Shown one piece after another: positions 1 through 8,265 of a DNA stretch of 43,461 bases (positions are counted from its first letter, which is position 1; the number at the start of each line of letters is the position of its first letter). The notes beneath the pieces were generated by a model. The model did not search any database and was not told where the DNA came from. It was given only the letters and a program-made list of their open reading frames with translations. The position numbers were made by a program, and so were the translations under genes. This DNA is from Candidatus Sulfotelmatobacter sp. (GTDB lineage Bacteria; Eisenbacteria; RBG-16-71-46): contig DATKAB010000051.1 of the NCBI GenBank assembly GCA_035498555.1, forward strand, positions 1 to 43,461. The letters are read 5' to 3'.

Positions 1-174
1 ATCCAGATACTCGCGGCCTTCGCGATCGCGCACGCGCGCGCCGCGGCCTTCCACCACTTCGAGTCGCGGCAGTGGATAGAGCGGTGCGAACAGCCCGAGC
101 TCGGCTTCGGCCATGGCGCCGGCAGCGTTCTGCCCCGGCGCTGGGGAATTCGTGGCGGTCATCGTGTCAGCCAT
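1..174 (-). CDS. argD: Acetylornithine aminotransferase, N-terminal fragment
   Basis: Only the first 58 codons lie in the window; the gene runs off the left edge. The frame reads MADTMTATNS..., then LFAPLYPLPRLEVVEGRGAR and VRDREGREYLD. This resembles the N-terminus of class III PLP-dependent acetylornithine aminotransferases, where a Tyr-Pro-x-Pro segment precedes a G-x-G-x-x-[VL]-x-D-x-x-G-[KR]-x-Y-[LI]-D strand. The family makes N-acetylornithine from N-acetylglutamate semialdehyde in arginine synthesis, and can act on succinyl-diaminopimelate in lysine synthesis. The ATG overlaps the last 8 bases of argB, so the two are translationally coupled. Internal Met codons at residues 5 and 21 are alternative starts. 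The catalytic lysine lies outside the window, so the assignment rests on the N-terminal pattern and on operon position. Confidence 0.8.
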   Translation of the reverse strand, partial: MADTMTATNSPAPGQNAAGAMAEAELGLFAPLYPLPRLEVVEGRGARVRDREGREYLD

Positions 175-985
175 GCGTCGCCTCCTGAGTGACGTTGGAT
201 TCGTAGGTGAGAGTGGTCGCGGCGCCTTCGCCCGACAGCAATCGCGCGAGCGAGCCGGGCCCGCCCCACGCGCCGATCACCACGCGCGGCACGCCTGCGT
301 CGAGCGCGCGGCGCGCGGCCAGCAGCTTGGGGAGCATGCCGCCCTGGACGTCCGGGTGGCGGATTGCCGCCGCGAGCCCGTCGCGATCGAGCGACGGCAC
401 ATGCTCGCCGGCGAGCACGAGGCCCGGCGTGTCGCTCAGCAGCACCAGCGCGCGCGCGCGCAGCGCTGGCGCCAGAGCGGCCGCCGCGTCGTCGGCGTTG
501 ACGTTGAGCAGCGCTCCGGCCTGCGCCGAAACGCTGGCCAGCACCGGCACGGCGCCCTGCGCGAGCAGCGTGTCGAGCAGCGCGGTCGAGACCGCGGTGA
601 CCGCGCCCACCGCGCCGAGCGTCGCGGCGTCCGGGTGGGGCTCGACTTCGAGCGTTCCGCCATCCACGCCCGAGAGCCCGATCGCGTCGACGTTGGCGTT
701 GCGAAGCCCGGCGACCAGGCGCTTGTTGGCGAGCCCGGCAAGCACCGCCACCACCACTTCGAGCGTCGCCGCGTCGGTGACACGCAGTCCGCGCTCGAAG
801 CGGGGCTCGATCGCGAAGCGCTCGCACCACGCGGTGACTTCCGAGCCGCCGCCGTGAACGATCACGCTGCTGCCCTGGATCGCCGCGATCTCGCGCGCGA
901 GATCCTCCGCGGCGCCCGGGGCCTCGAGCGCGCGCCCGCCGATCTTGAGCACCAGCGGCCGCGTTGCGGCGAAGGCGGGTGTCAC
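167..985 (-). CDS. argB: Acetylglutamate kinase
   Basis: This 272-aa amino-acid kinase phosphorylates N-acetylglutamate, the second step of arginine biosynthesis in the cytoplasm. The N-terminal strand PLVLKIGGRALE carries the nucleotide-binding Lys and Gly-Gly. IVHGGGSEVT is the second glycine loop. LNVNADDAA and the late segment DVQGGMLPKL are typical of ArgB, the latter carrying the conserved lysine near the ATP phosphates. The GTG start overlaps the argC stop in a GTGA arrangement; translation further upstream would run through the 3' end of argC and lacks family similarity. The length fits the usual 260-300 aa. The 3' end overlaps the argD start by 8 bases. Confidence 0.93.
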   Translation of the reverse strand: MTPAFAATRPLVLKIGGRALEAPGAAEDLAREIAAIQGSSVIVHGGGSEVTAWCERFAIEPRFERGLRVTDAATLEVVVAVLAGLANKRLVAGLRNANVDAIGLSGVDGGTLEVEPHPDAATLGAVGAVTAVSTALLDTLLAQGAVPVLASVSAQAGALLNVNADDAAAALAPALRARALVLLSDTPGLVLAGEHVPSLDRDGLAAAIRHPDVQGGMLPKLLAARRALDAGVPRVVIGAWGGPGSLARLLSGEGAATTLTYESNVTQEATHG

Positions 986-2088
986 CACGGGATGGAATGC
1001 CGCGGGAGCGCGGTCTCTTCGGGCCAGCCGAGCATGAGGTTCAGGTTCTGGATTGCCTGACCGGCCGCGCCCTTCACCAGATTGTCGAGCGCGCTCATCG
1101 CCAGCAGAGTTTTCCCGCCATGGAGCGTGGTCACCGCCACGTCGCAGCGGTTGGACGAGCGCGTGGCGCGGGTCTCGGGCCACTGGCCAGGGGGCAGCAC
1201 GCGCACGAACGGCTCGTTCTCGAAGCGCCGCGCGTAGTGCGCGTGCGCGGCTTCCGGCGCCACCGGGCTCGCGAGCGGCGCCCAGGCGGTGAGCAGGATG
1301 CCGCGCGCCATCGGCGCCAGTTGCGGCGCGAAGCCCACCGGAATCACGCCGCCGGCGAATTGCCTGAGCACGCGTTCCATCTCGCCGACGTGCGAGTGCT
1401 CGGTCCCGACCTTGTAGAGCGAGGCGTTGCCATCGAGCTCGACGAACGAGGTGCGCAGCGACGCCGCGCGTCCGGCGCCGGAGACACCCGAGAGCGCGCT
1501 CACCATCGCGGGACCGGCGAGCCAGCGCGCTTCCGCGGCCGGCAAGAGCGCGAGCAGCGCCGCGGTCGGATAGCAGCCGGGGTTGGCAATGCGGGAGGCG
1601 CCGCGCAGCGAATCGCGAAACGCCTCGGGCAGGCCGTAGCGATAGGGCGCCGAGCCGGGCGGGCTGGCCGAGCCGTCGCGATGGTCCGACGAGACGTCGA
1701 GCACGCGCCGGGGCTCGCTCGCCAGCCGGGGATGGAGGCGCGCCAGCTCGCGCCAGGCGCCGTGCGGCAGACAGGCGACGAGGGTGTCGAAGACGCCGTC
1801 CTCGAGCAGACTGGCGAGCGCCGCGGGCTCGACCACCTCGGGCAGCTCGGCGGCGCGCGCGTCCACCCCGGCGAGGAACTCGCCCGCCGGCCGCCCGGCG
1901 TGCTCGCGCGAGGCGAGCGCGGTCAACCGAAGGCCGGGGTGCGCGAGCGAGAGGCGCACGAACTCCTGCCCGGAATAGCCGCTCGCGCCGAGCACCGCGA
2001 CGCGCGCGACCGGTGCGCCGGCATCGCGCTTCGCCGACAGGTGGACGCCGGGCTCCGCGCCCAGCTCGAGCGGGCTTCCCGGGTTCAC
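982..2088 (-). CDS. argC: N-acetyl-gamma-glutamyl-phosphate reductase
   Basis: This 368-aa enzyme reduces N-acetylglutamyl-phosphate with NADPH, the third step of arginine biosynthesis. After a loosely conserved N-terminal tail of about 27 residues comes the Rossmann motif [11 protein letters not shown]. The catalytic cysteine lies in [11 protein letters not shown], the signature of this family, and the C-terminal part has [11 protein letters not shown] and [16 protein letters not shown], both typical. The GTG start overlaps the argR stop (GTGA), and its own stop overlaps the argB GTG. The chain is slightly longer than typical (about 340 aa) because of the N-terminal tail. Confidence 0.93.
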   Translation of the reverse strand: MNPGSPLELGAEPGVHLSAKRDAGAPVARVAVLGASGYSGQEFVRLSLAHPGLRLTALASREHAGRPAGEFLAGVDARAAELPEVVEPAALASLLEDGVFDTLVACLPHGAWRELARLHPRLASEPRRVLDVSSDHRDGSASPPGSAPYRYGLPEAFRDSLRGASRIANPGCYPTAALLALLPAAEARWLAGPAMVSALSGVSGAGRAASLRTSFVELDGNASLYKVGTEHSHVGEMERVLRQFAGGVIPVGFAPQLAPMARGILLTAWAPLASPVAPEAAHAHYARRFENEPFVRVLPPGQWPETRATRSSNRCDVAVTTLHGGKTLLAMSALDNLVKGAAGQAIQNLNLMLGWPEETALPRHSIPW

Positions 2089-2564
2089 TTGCCCAGTCCG
2101 TTGGCGCGGCCCGACGCCACCGCGTCGAGATGTTTCTTGAGCCTTCGCGCCTGCGGCGCGTCCTCGACGATCACCAGGATGGTGTCGTCGCCGGCCACCG
2201 TGCCGATCACGCCGGGATAGTCGGCGAGGTCGATCGCGCGGCCCACGCCGTGGGCGTGGCCGGGCGGTGTCCTCACCACCATCAGGTTCTGGGCGACCCG
2301 GACTTCGTTCACGAACGACTTGAGATCGATCAGCTGCCGCTCGCGATCCAGGGTTTCTGCGGCCGGCGCGGGCAGCTCGTAGACCGAGCGGCCGTCTGCG
2401 CCCGGCCTTTTTCCCACGCCCAGGCTCCTCAGATCGCGTGACAGCGTGCCCTGGGTGACCTCGAAGCCGTCGCGGGCCAGCGCGTCGGCCAGCTCCTCCT
2501 GGCTACCGAACCGGTGGCCGCTCAGCAGGCGGGCCAGCGTGGCGAGACGGCGAGTGCGGGACAT
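2085..2564 (-). CDS. argR: Arginine repressor ArgR
   Basis: This 159-aa protein has the two-domain ArgR architecture. Residues 1-70 are the winged helix-turn-helix, including [18 protein letters not shown] and [11 protein letters not shown], the latter matching the [TS]-[LV]-S-R-D-[LI] recognition-helix motif. Residues 80-155 are the oligomerization and arginine-binding domain, with the hallmark [12 protein letters not shown], where the Asp pair contacts arginine. ArgR binds ARG boxes as an arginine-responsive hexamer. Here the repressor is the first gene of the arg operon behind a candidate ARG box, so autoregulation together with argCBD is the simplest reading. GGAGG lies about 4 bases upstream of the ATG. 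Confidence 0.93.
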   Translation of the reverse strand: MSRTRRLATLARLLSGHRFGSQEELADALARDGFEVTQGTLSRDLRSLGVGKRPGADGRSVYELPAPAAETLDRERQLIDLKSFVNEVRVAQNLMVVRTPPGHAHGVGRAIDLADYPGVIGTVAGDDTILVIVEDAPQARRLKKHLDAVASGRANGLGK

Positions 2565-2602
2565 CGAGCCTCCGGGACGCGTCGAATAACTATTGGTGAC
2601 CG

Positions 2603-2616
2603 TGCATAAAAACGCA
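2603..2616 (-). promoter_or_regulatory. Candidate ARG box upstream of argR
   Basis: The sequence tgcataaaaacgca is a near-perfect inverted repeat (TGCAT / ACGCA around AAAA). It matches the general ARG-box pattern TGNAT-AT-rich-ATNCA. It lies about 40 bases upstream of the argR start in a short AT-rich patch of otherwise GC-rich DNA. ArgR binding and arginine-dependent autorepression are inferred from site type and position. Only one box was found; many operators carry two about 3 bp apart. Confidence 0.6.
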
Positions 2617-2635
2617 TCCGGCCGCCGCGGTCAAG

Positions 2636-2673
2636 CGAAAAACGACGAAGCCCGGCGGGCGCGCCGGGCTTCG
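2636..2673 (-). terminator. Rho-independent terminator after the 880-aa secreted protein gene
   Basis: An 11-bp perfect stem (cgaagcccggc with its complement, 2646-2656 and 2663-2673) closes a 6-base loop. Reading leftwards it is followed by a T-rich run (TCGTTTTTCG). It sits 25 bases beyond the stop of the gene ending at 2699 and isolates that gene from the arg operon promoter. Confidence 0.85.
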
Positions 2674-2698
2674 GCTGGAGCCGGGATGGAGCGCTGGC

Positions 2699-5341
2699 TC
2701 AGCGCACGAAGGTGACCCGCCGGGTGCGCACCGCGGCGCCCTGGCGCAGCTCGAGCAGGTAGACGCCGGACGGAATCGCGCCGCCCTCGGTCAGGTCCAG
2801 CTCGTGCGGGCCGGCGCCCAGGCTTCCGACCTCGCGCCTGCGAAGTATGCGGCCCGAGACGTCCACCAGCGACAGCGTGGCGGGCTCGGAGGAAGGCAGC
2901 GAGAACGCCACCACCAGCTCGCGCTCGGCCGGATTGGGGCGTGAGCCGCGCAGCGCCAGCGCCGGCCCGAGCGGCACGTTGATGACCGCCTCGCTGGAGT
3001 AATCGGTCGAGCCCACGAATGACAGGCGGTAGGTGTAGATCACACCCGGCTGCACGGTGTCGTCCACGAAGCTCACCTGGCCGCTCGCGTCCACCGCGCG
3101 GCTGGCGATGTCGATCCAGTCGGACGCGCCCGAGCGGCGCTCGAGCGTGGCGAGAGTGCCGGCGTGATCGGCGGCGTACCACACCATCTCGACCCGGCCC
3201 GACTCGACGCGCGAGCTGGCCAGCGCGGCCAGCGTCGGAGTGATGACCGGGATGCCCACCGTGTACACGTTGGGGTTGCCGTCGCGCCCGTCGCCCCACG
3301 CCGGGAAGACGCCGGTGTTGTTGGCATAGATCGAGACGTAATCGCCCTGATTGGGAGCGATGTTGCTGCTGGTGGCGCTCCAGCTCGAGGTCGCGTCGGA
3401 CACGCGGCCCAGGTCGTTCCAGGTCGCGCTGCCGTCGTCGGAGCGGAACAGATAGACGTTGGACTCGCCGTAGCAAGTGCTGGGGTTGGCGTCGCGCCAG
3501 TCGAACCAGGTGCAGAACAGCCGGCTGTTGCCGGTGATGGCGATCTCGGGCAGCCAGTCGTCGAGCCACGGCGAATCGTCGTTGACGCGCACCGGCTGCG
3601 CGTTCCAGGTGAGGCCGTCGCTCGAATAGCCGACGAAGATGTCGCGGTCGTCGCGCGCGCGATCGTCGCCGCTCGGCGTGTTGTGAACGAAGCTCGCGAT
3701 CGAGTAGTAGCCGGTGCCGCCGCTCACTCCCTGGAAGGCCTGCGAACGCAGGTAGTAGGTCCCGGTCGCCGGAGCCGTCCAGGTGATGAGCGTGCTGTAG
3801 CCCGCCGCCGGGGCCGTCGAGAGCGCCAATCGCGTGGCCTGATCCGAGCAGTAGAGGCGTGAGTCGAGGTCGAGACTGACGCCGACGGTGTCGCAGTAGA
3901 ACGTATAAGTCTTGCCCTGGACCGCGTTGAACTTGAAGTAATCGAGGTCGCTCGCGCTCCCCACCCAGCCCCGCACGCGGTTGCCGATCGTGAACGAGAT
4001 CGCGTTGGCCGGGGTGTCGTTGACCCCCGATCCGCTGGTGGCCTCGGGCTCGGTGACGCTGCCGGAGGTGATTCCGTTGAGCACCTCGGGGTACCAGTTG
4101 ACGGCCTCGTTCCAGGCCAGGTAGACGCGCCCGTGATAGGGGCCGCTGGTGCGATCCACCGCGATCGCCGGATAGGTGATGCCGCGGCCGCGGTTGAAGC
4201 CGGGAGCGCCGGTGCCGAAATTGGAGAAGTAGCGCGCCGCCTTCACTTCGCTACTCCAGCTGGTGCCATTGTTGGTGGACTTGCGAAGCTTGAAGTAATC
4301 GGCGGCCGAATCGCCGAGCGCCTGCCAGACCACGTAGACCTCGCCGCTCGGGCCCACCGCGACGCGTGATCCCTGCACCGCGAAATTGGCGTTGTCGGTG
4401 GGAGAAGAAAGCACCGTCGGCGGAGTCCAGGACGCGCCGCCGTCGAGGGATCGGACGAATTCGATCTGATCGGAGCCCGAGCCGGTGAAGACGAAATCGG
4501 TGTACACGAGGTAGAGATAGCCGCTCGCGGGATCGACCGTGAGCCACTCTTTGTCGTAGCCGTTCTGGGTGTTCAATCCCTGCACGGCGATCACCGGGTT
4601 GCCCCAGGTGAAGGTGCTGCCGGTGAACGAGCCCTTCACCACCCCGACTCCGTTGTGCGAACCCGAGAGCCCGTCGGGAGAGATGAGCCCCGCATACCAG
4701 AAATCGCCGGTGCCCTCGCGCACCGTAACCACCGGGTCGCTGGCCCAGACCCAGTTGGGTGAGCCGGTCTGTGGAGGAATGATGCCGCCGTCGGTCCAGC
4801 TCGCGCCGGTGTTGGTCGAGTAGCCGAACCCCTGGAGCTGCCAGTTGGGCGGCGTCCCGACGTCGAACCCGTTGCCGTCGTTCCACGCCAGGAGGACGTT
4901 TCCGCCGGCCGCGGCGATGCTGGTCTCCGACTGGCCGGCATCCGAGAACAGGTCGCCGCTCGGATCGTTGGCGCGCACGTTGGGCGGGAACGACGTGGCC
5001 ACCGGTGTCTCGGCGGCCTCGCGGGCGCGCTGAGCGAGCGCGGCGGGAACGCGCTCCGCATCCACGCGGCCCTCGGTCTCGTGTTCGAGCTTGAATCCCT
5101 TCGGCCACTTGCCGTGCTTCTTTCTGTAGGCGCGCGCCTTCGCGATCTCGAATCGCTCGCGCGCCTCCTGGCGGTTGAGCGCGACTTTCAATGCGAAGAG
5201 CTTGTTGAGTCGCAGCTGCTGTTCGGCCTCGGGGCCGGCCGGGGCCTTTTCGGACGCGTGAATCACGCGCGGCGCGCATGGAACGAGGGCGAGCGCGAGC
5301 ATCGCCGCGAATGCGGCGGGGCGGAACGGTCGAACCGTCAT
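2699..5341 (-). CDS. Secreted BNR/Asp-box beta-propeller protein with type IX-style C-terminal sorting domain
   Basis: This 880-aa exported protein begins with a signal peptide (basic start, then a hydrophobic run, cleavage near IHA-SEK). The body has several Asp-box-like turns of sialidase/BNR propellers: STNTGASWTDGG, RSLDGGASWTPP, KSTNNGTSWSSE and RSDDGSATWNDLG. A segment around residues 440-560 (YFKFNAVQGKTYTFYC ... TGTYYLRSQ) resembles bacterial pre-peptidase C-terminal domains. The last ~90 residues (RPNPAERELVVAFSLPSSEP ... SGVYLLELRQGA ... RRVTFVR) match the FlgD-Ig-like / type IX sorting fold of FCB bacteria. Catalytic residues of true sialidases were not recognised, so the substrate is unknown. 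An AGGA ribosome site lies about 9 bases upstream. The gene follows the CPBP gene by 39 bases and ends at a strong terminator. Confidence 0.82.
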   Translation of the reverse strand: MTVRPFRPAAFAAMLALALVPCAPRVIHASEKAPAGPEAEQQLRLNKLFALKVALNRQEARERFEIAKARAYRKKHGKWPKGFKLEHETEGRVDAERVPAALAQRAREAAETPVATSFPPNVRANDPSGDLFSDAGQSETSIAAAGGNVLLAWNDGNGFDVGTPPNWQLQGFGYSTNTGASWTDGGIIPPQTGSPNWVWASDPVVTVREGTGDFWYAGLISPDGLSGSHNGVGVVKGSFTGSTFTWGNPVIAVQGLNTQNGYDKEWLTVDPASGYLYLVYTDFVFTGSGSDQIEFVRSLDGGASWTPPTVLSSPTDNANFAVQGSRVAVGPSGEVYVVWQALGDSAADYFKLRKSTNNGTSWSSEVKAARYFSNFGTGAPGFNRGRGITYPAIAVDRTSGPYHGRVYLAWNEAVNWYPEVLNGITSGSVTEPEATSGSGVNDTPANAISFTIGNRVRGWVGSASDLDYFKFNAVQGKTYTFYCDTVGVSLDLDSRLYCSDQATRLALSTAPAAGYSTLITWTAPATGTYYLRSQAFQGVSGGTGYYSIASFVHNTPSGDDRARDDRDIFVGYSSDGLTWNAQPVRVNDDSPWLDDWLPEIAITGNSRLFCTWFDWRDANPSTCYGESNVYLFRSDDGSATWNDLGRVSDATSSWSATSSNIAPNQGDYVSIYANNTGVFPAWGDGRDGNPNVYTVGIPVITPTLAALASSRVESGRVEMVWYAADHAGTLATLERRSGASDWIDIASRAVDASGQVSFVDDTVQPGVIYTYRLSFVGSTDYSSEAVINVPLGPALALRGSRPNPAERELVVAFSLPSSEPATLSLVDVSGRILRRREVGSLGAGPHELDLTEGGAIPSGVYLLELRQGAAVRTRRVTFVR

Positions 5342-5380
5342 GAAAGATTCCTCAATCGCGGCGAGATGAGCGCGAACGGA

Positions 5381-6190
5381 CTACGGATGCTGCCGGGCGG
5401 GCCCGGCCACCAGGGTCCCGAACTCGAGCAGGGCATGGGAAACCAGCCCGGGCCACAGGGAGCCGCCCGCCAAGTCTCGCATCAGACCCCACCAGAGTCC
5501 AAGGGGCAAGACGGTCCCGAATACCCAGGCCAGCCAGGTCTGGGGGGACAGTTCCAGCCCCGGCAGGAAGCGCAGGGAGCGCACCGCGGTGAAGATCAGG
5601 GCCGGCGCCGCCACCCGCCACCAGCGGGCGAAGCGACCCTCGAGCGAGGTCATGAGCAGCCCGCGGAACAGCAGCTCGTCGGGGATCGCCGAGCCCAGCA
5701 CCGCGAAGGCCAGCGCGAAGATGACGAGATCGCCATTGAGCGAGGCCCCGCGCATCCACAGGGTCCGCCAGGCCCCGAACGAGGCCACCAGCACGCTGCC
5801 GAGTCCCATGACGGTGGCAAGCAGGAGTCGGGCCGGCGGCGCCCCGTGGAGCCCGTAGTCCCGAAGCGGATGACGCTCGGCGAGCGCCAGCACCCAGATG
5901 AAGAGCCCGAGCGTCACGCACAGGACGTCGCCGAGCGCCATCAGCCACGGGCTCTCGATGCGCCCCAGCAGCGCCGGCGCCAGCACGCGCATGAAGCACA
6001 GCGTGGTGAGCGCGTAGACCAGGATGTAGAGCAGCACCCGTACCGTGCCGCTCGTCGAGCGCAGCGGGCGGTGTCCGCGCCGGCGCGTGAGCAGGGCGAG
6101 CCCGGCTGCGAGCACCGCGAATCCGGCGATCAGCTGCCCCAGCGGCGGCGGCCCGGCCGGAAGAGCCGCGGCCGTCACGGAAGCGCTCAA
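5381..6190 (-). CDS. CPBP/Abi-family membrane protein with altered catalytic motifs
   Basis: This 269-aa protein has about seven or eight hydrophobic segments. The pattern GSAIPDELLFRGLLMTSLE corresponds to motif 1 (EExxxR) of CPBP glutamic-type intramembrane proteases (Rce1-like). The first acidic residue is Asp rather than Glu. Motif 2 reads ALIFTAVRSLRF, with Arg where the family usually has His; motif 3 is probably GLVSHALLEFG. Family membership is fairly clear, but protease activity is doubtful. The start is a TTG preceded by CTGGAGA about 8 bases upstream; no better ATG or GTG fits. It lies between the GT51 gene and the propeller gene on the same strand. Confidence 0.75.
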   Translation of the reverse strand: MSASVTAAALPAGPPPLGQLIAGFAVLAAGLALLTRRRGHRPLRSTSGTVRVLLYILVYALTTLCFMRVLAPALLGRIESPWLMALGDVLCVTLGLFIWVLALAERHPLRDYGLHGAPPARLLLATVMGLGSVLVASFGAWRTLWMRGASLNGDLVIFALAFAVLGSAIPDELLFRGLLMTSLEGRFARWWRVAAPALIFTAVRSLRFLPGLELSPQTWLAWVFGTVLPLGLWWGLMRDLAGGSLWPGLVSHALLEFGTLVAGPARQHP

Positions 6191-6346
6191 CAGAATTCTC
6201 CAGAAGAATGTTTCGGTTCCGACTGGCGCCGACGATGGACTGGCGGCGCACGAGCGAAAGGCGTGCGGGCGCTCGGCGGCACGTCAGGCGGGGAGTGCGA
6301 GCGCGGCTGAGGATTCTGACACCCGGGGGGGAGCGGGTCCAGAGTC

Positions 6347-8170
6347 TTATGACGCCGGCCGGCCCGCCTGCCCGGCTCCGACGCTGTCCGCGGCCGGCGG
6401 GAAGATCACCTCGCGCGCCGGCCCCCGCAGCTCCACCCTCAGCGCCTCGACCGGCGGGAGCGCCTCGGGCGCCAGCCAGCCGCGGGCGATCATGGCGCGG
6501 CCGATGAAGTGCATCTGCTCGCGCTCGAACTGGCGCAGGCTGCCGTCCTTCTCGAAGCGCCAGCGCCATTTGAGTGGGGACGGAATGACCGTGGTGAGGA
6601 ACAGCGCCTCGTCCACGCTCATCCGGCCGGCGTCGTGGCCGAGGAAGTAGCGAGCGGCCTCGTCGGCGCCGTGGACGTCCGGTCCCCACTCGATCACGTT
6701 GAGGTAGATCTCGAGCAGGCGCTGCTTCGAGACGCCGGTCAGGTGCTCGAGCACCCAGGCCAGGATCACCTCCTGCGCCTTCCGCGCCAGCGTGCGGTCG
6801 TGGCCCAGCCAGAGATTTCGCGCCACCTGCATGGTGATGGTGCCGGCGCCGCGCCGGTAGGCGGCGGCGCGGATGTTCTCGGCGATCGAGTTGCGGATCG
6901 CCTCGGGATTGAAGCCGCGGTGGCGGAAGAAGCCGCCATCCTCGTTGGTGACCACCGCGTGGGCGAGCGTCGAATCGATCCGATCGAGGGCGCGGAAGTG
7001 CGGATTGGCGGGCGACAGATCGCGCGTGACGAGGCGCCGGTGCGGCAGGTGGATGGTGGCGACGAATGGCTGGTCGAGGGTGAGAAGGTTGAGGCGAGTA
7101 CGGTCGGGGTCGAGCGACAGGCCGTGCGGAATCACGCCGGCCGCGAACTCCACCGAATCGGGCCGCGCCAGATCGAGTTGGAAGCGCAGCCGGTAGTCCC
7201 AGCCGCCGCGAGCGCCCACCTCTTCCAGCGGTCCGAGCACGGGCGGCGGCAGGCTGGCCTTGAGACGCGACTCGGTCAGGCTGTCGGCGGCGAGCCGGAG
7301 GTCGAGCGCGGGTCCGCGGCGGTCGAGCGTGGCCGCGAGCCGCATCGCGATCCGCCCCACGCGCAGCGTGGTGGGCTCGCGGATCTCGATCCGTCCGGCT
7401 CGCCGATCCTGGGTCACGCGGCCGTCCACGCCGAACTCGAGCGGCCAGGCGCGGGATCCGCCCGGGTCGGGCAGCTCGAAGCGGAAGGCGCCGGTGAGCC
7501 GATCGTCGCGGCCGTAGTGGAGCCGGCCCGCGAACGGCACCGCCCCTGCCGCGCCCAGCCGGCCTTTCGCCGCGAGCGCGGCGCCGGCGGATTTCGCGCT
7601 CAGCGCGAGCCGCTCGATATCGACCTCGAGGGTGTCGTCGGCGCTCGCGCGCCGCACGTGCACGTCGCGCAGCTCGAGGCTCGGCAGCGTGCGCGCGGGA
7701 AGCAGCAGCGCCCGCACCAACTGATCGGCCAGCGCCCGCAGCCGGCCCGATCGATCGGGGCGCGCGTTTCGCTTCGAGCCGGTCTCTTCTTCGCCAAGCG
7801 AGTCCTGGCCCGACTCGCGCGGCGCCGGAAGCTCGATGCGGGCGTGAGTCAGCCGCACCCCGGCGGGAGCGAGCTGCAGGACGAGGAGGCGCAGCGGCGA
7901 CAGGCGCAACTCGAGCGAATCGGCGGCGAGCAGCGTGTCGCCGGAGGAAACACGGATGAGGCGCAAGTCCCGGATGCGCGCCCCGAACGCGACGGTGAGT
8001 TGCGGCCGGTCGAAGCGAGCGATCAGCCCGCGCTTGCCCGCCGCGTGACGGATCGCGGCGCCGAGCGCGAACGGCCCGAGCGCGACCGCCGCCGCCAGGA
8101 GCACGACGGCGGGAAGAAGGATGAGGACCGAGCGAGCGGGTCTAGACGTCAGAGAAGGGCTCGAGGACAA
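6347..8170 (-). CDS. GT51 peptidoglycan glycosyltransferase with AsmA-like N-terminal region
   Basis: This 607-aa protein has one N-terminal membrane anchor (residues ~14-36) and a ~350-residue region of beta-rich segments with AsmA/DUF748-like character (AADSLELRLSPLRLL, VDIERLALSAKS). The GT51 domain spans ~395-570. Its landmarks are NEDGGFFRHRG (catalytic Glu 410), GAGTITMQVARNLWL, RKAQEVILAWVLE (second Glu 467) and KQRLLEIYLNVIEWG. GT51 enzymes polymerise lipid II glycan chains at the outer face of the cytoplasmic membrane. There is no transpeptidase domain, so it is a monofunctional type, but it is much longer than the ~240 aa of MtgA. Motif 2 reads GAGTIT where most members have GxSTIT. 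The start is a TTG with no clear ribosome site, so the start is uncertain. Confidence 0.87.
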   Translation of the reverse strand: MSSSPSLTSRPARSVLILLPAVVLLAAAVALGPFALGAAIRHAAGKRGLIARFDRPQLTVAFGARIRDLRLIRVSSGDTLLAADSLELRLSPLRLLVLQLAPAGVRLTHARIELPAPRESGQDSLGEEETGSKRNARPDRSGRLRALADQLVRALLLPARTLPSLELRDVHVRRASADDTLEVDIERLALSAKSAGAALAAKGRLGAAGAVPFAGRLHYGRDDRLTGAFRFELPDPGGSRAWPLEFGVDGRVTQDRRAGRIEIREPTTLRVGRIAMRLAATLDRRGPALDLRLAADSLTESRLKASLPPPVLGPLEEVGARGGWDYRLRFQLDLARPDSVEFAAGVIPHGLSLDPDRTRLNLLTLDQPFVATIHLPHRRLVTRDLSPANPHFRALDRIDSTLAHAVVTNEDGGFFRHRGFNPEAIRNSIAENIRAAAYRRGAGTITMQVARNLWLGHDRTLARKAQEVILAWVLEHLTGVSKQRLLEIYLNVIEWGPDVHGADEAARYFLGHDAGRMSVDEALFLTTVIPSPLKWRWRFEKDGSLRQFEREQMHFIGRAMIARGWLAPEALPPVEALRVELRGPAREVIFPPAADSVGAGQAGRPAS

Positions 8171-8265
8171 GGCGGATCGGGACTGACAGCCGAGGTCGAT
8201 CCGCTAGGATACTCCGCAGGCCGTCAGGACCGATCCAAGGCAGTGATCGAGCCGTGATCTGACGT

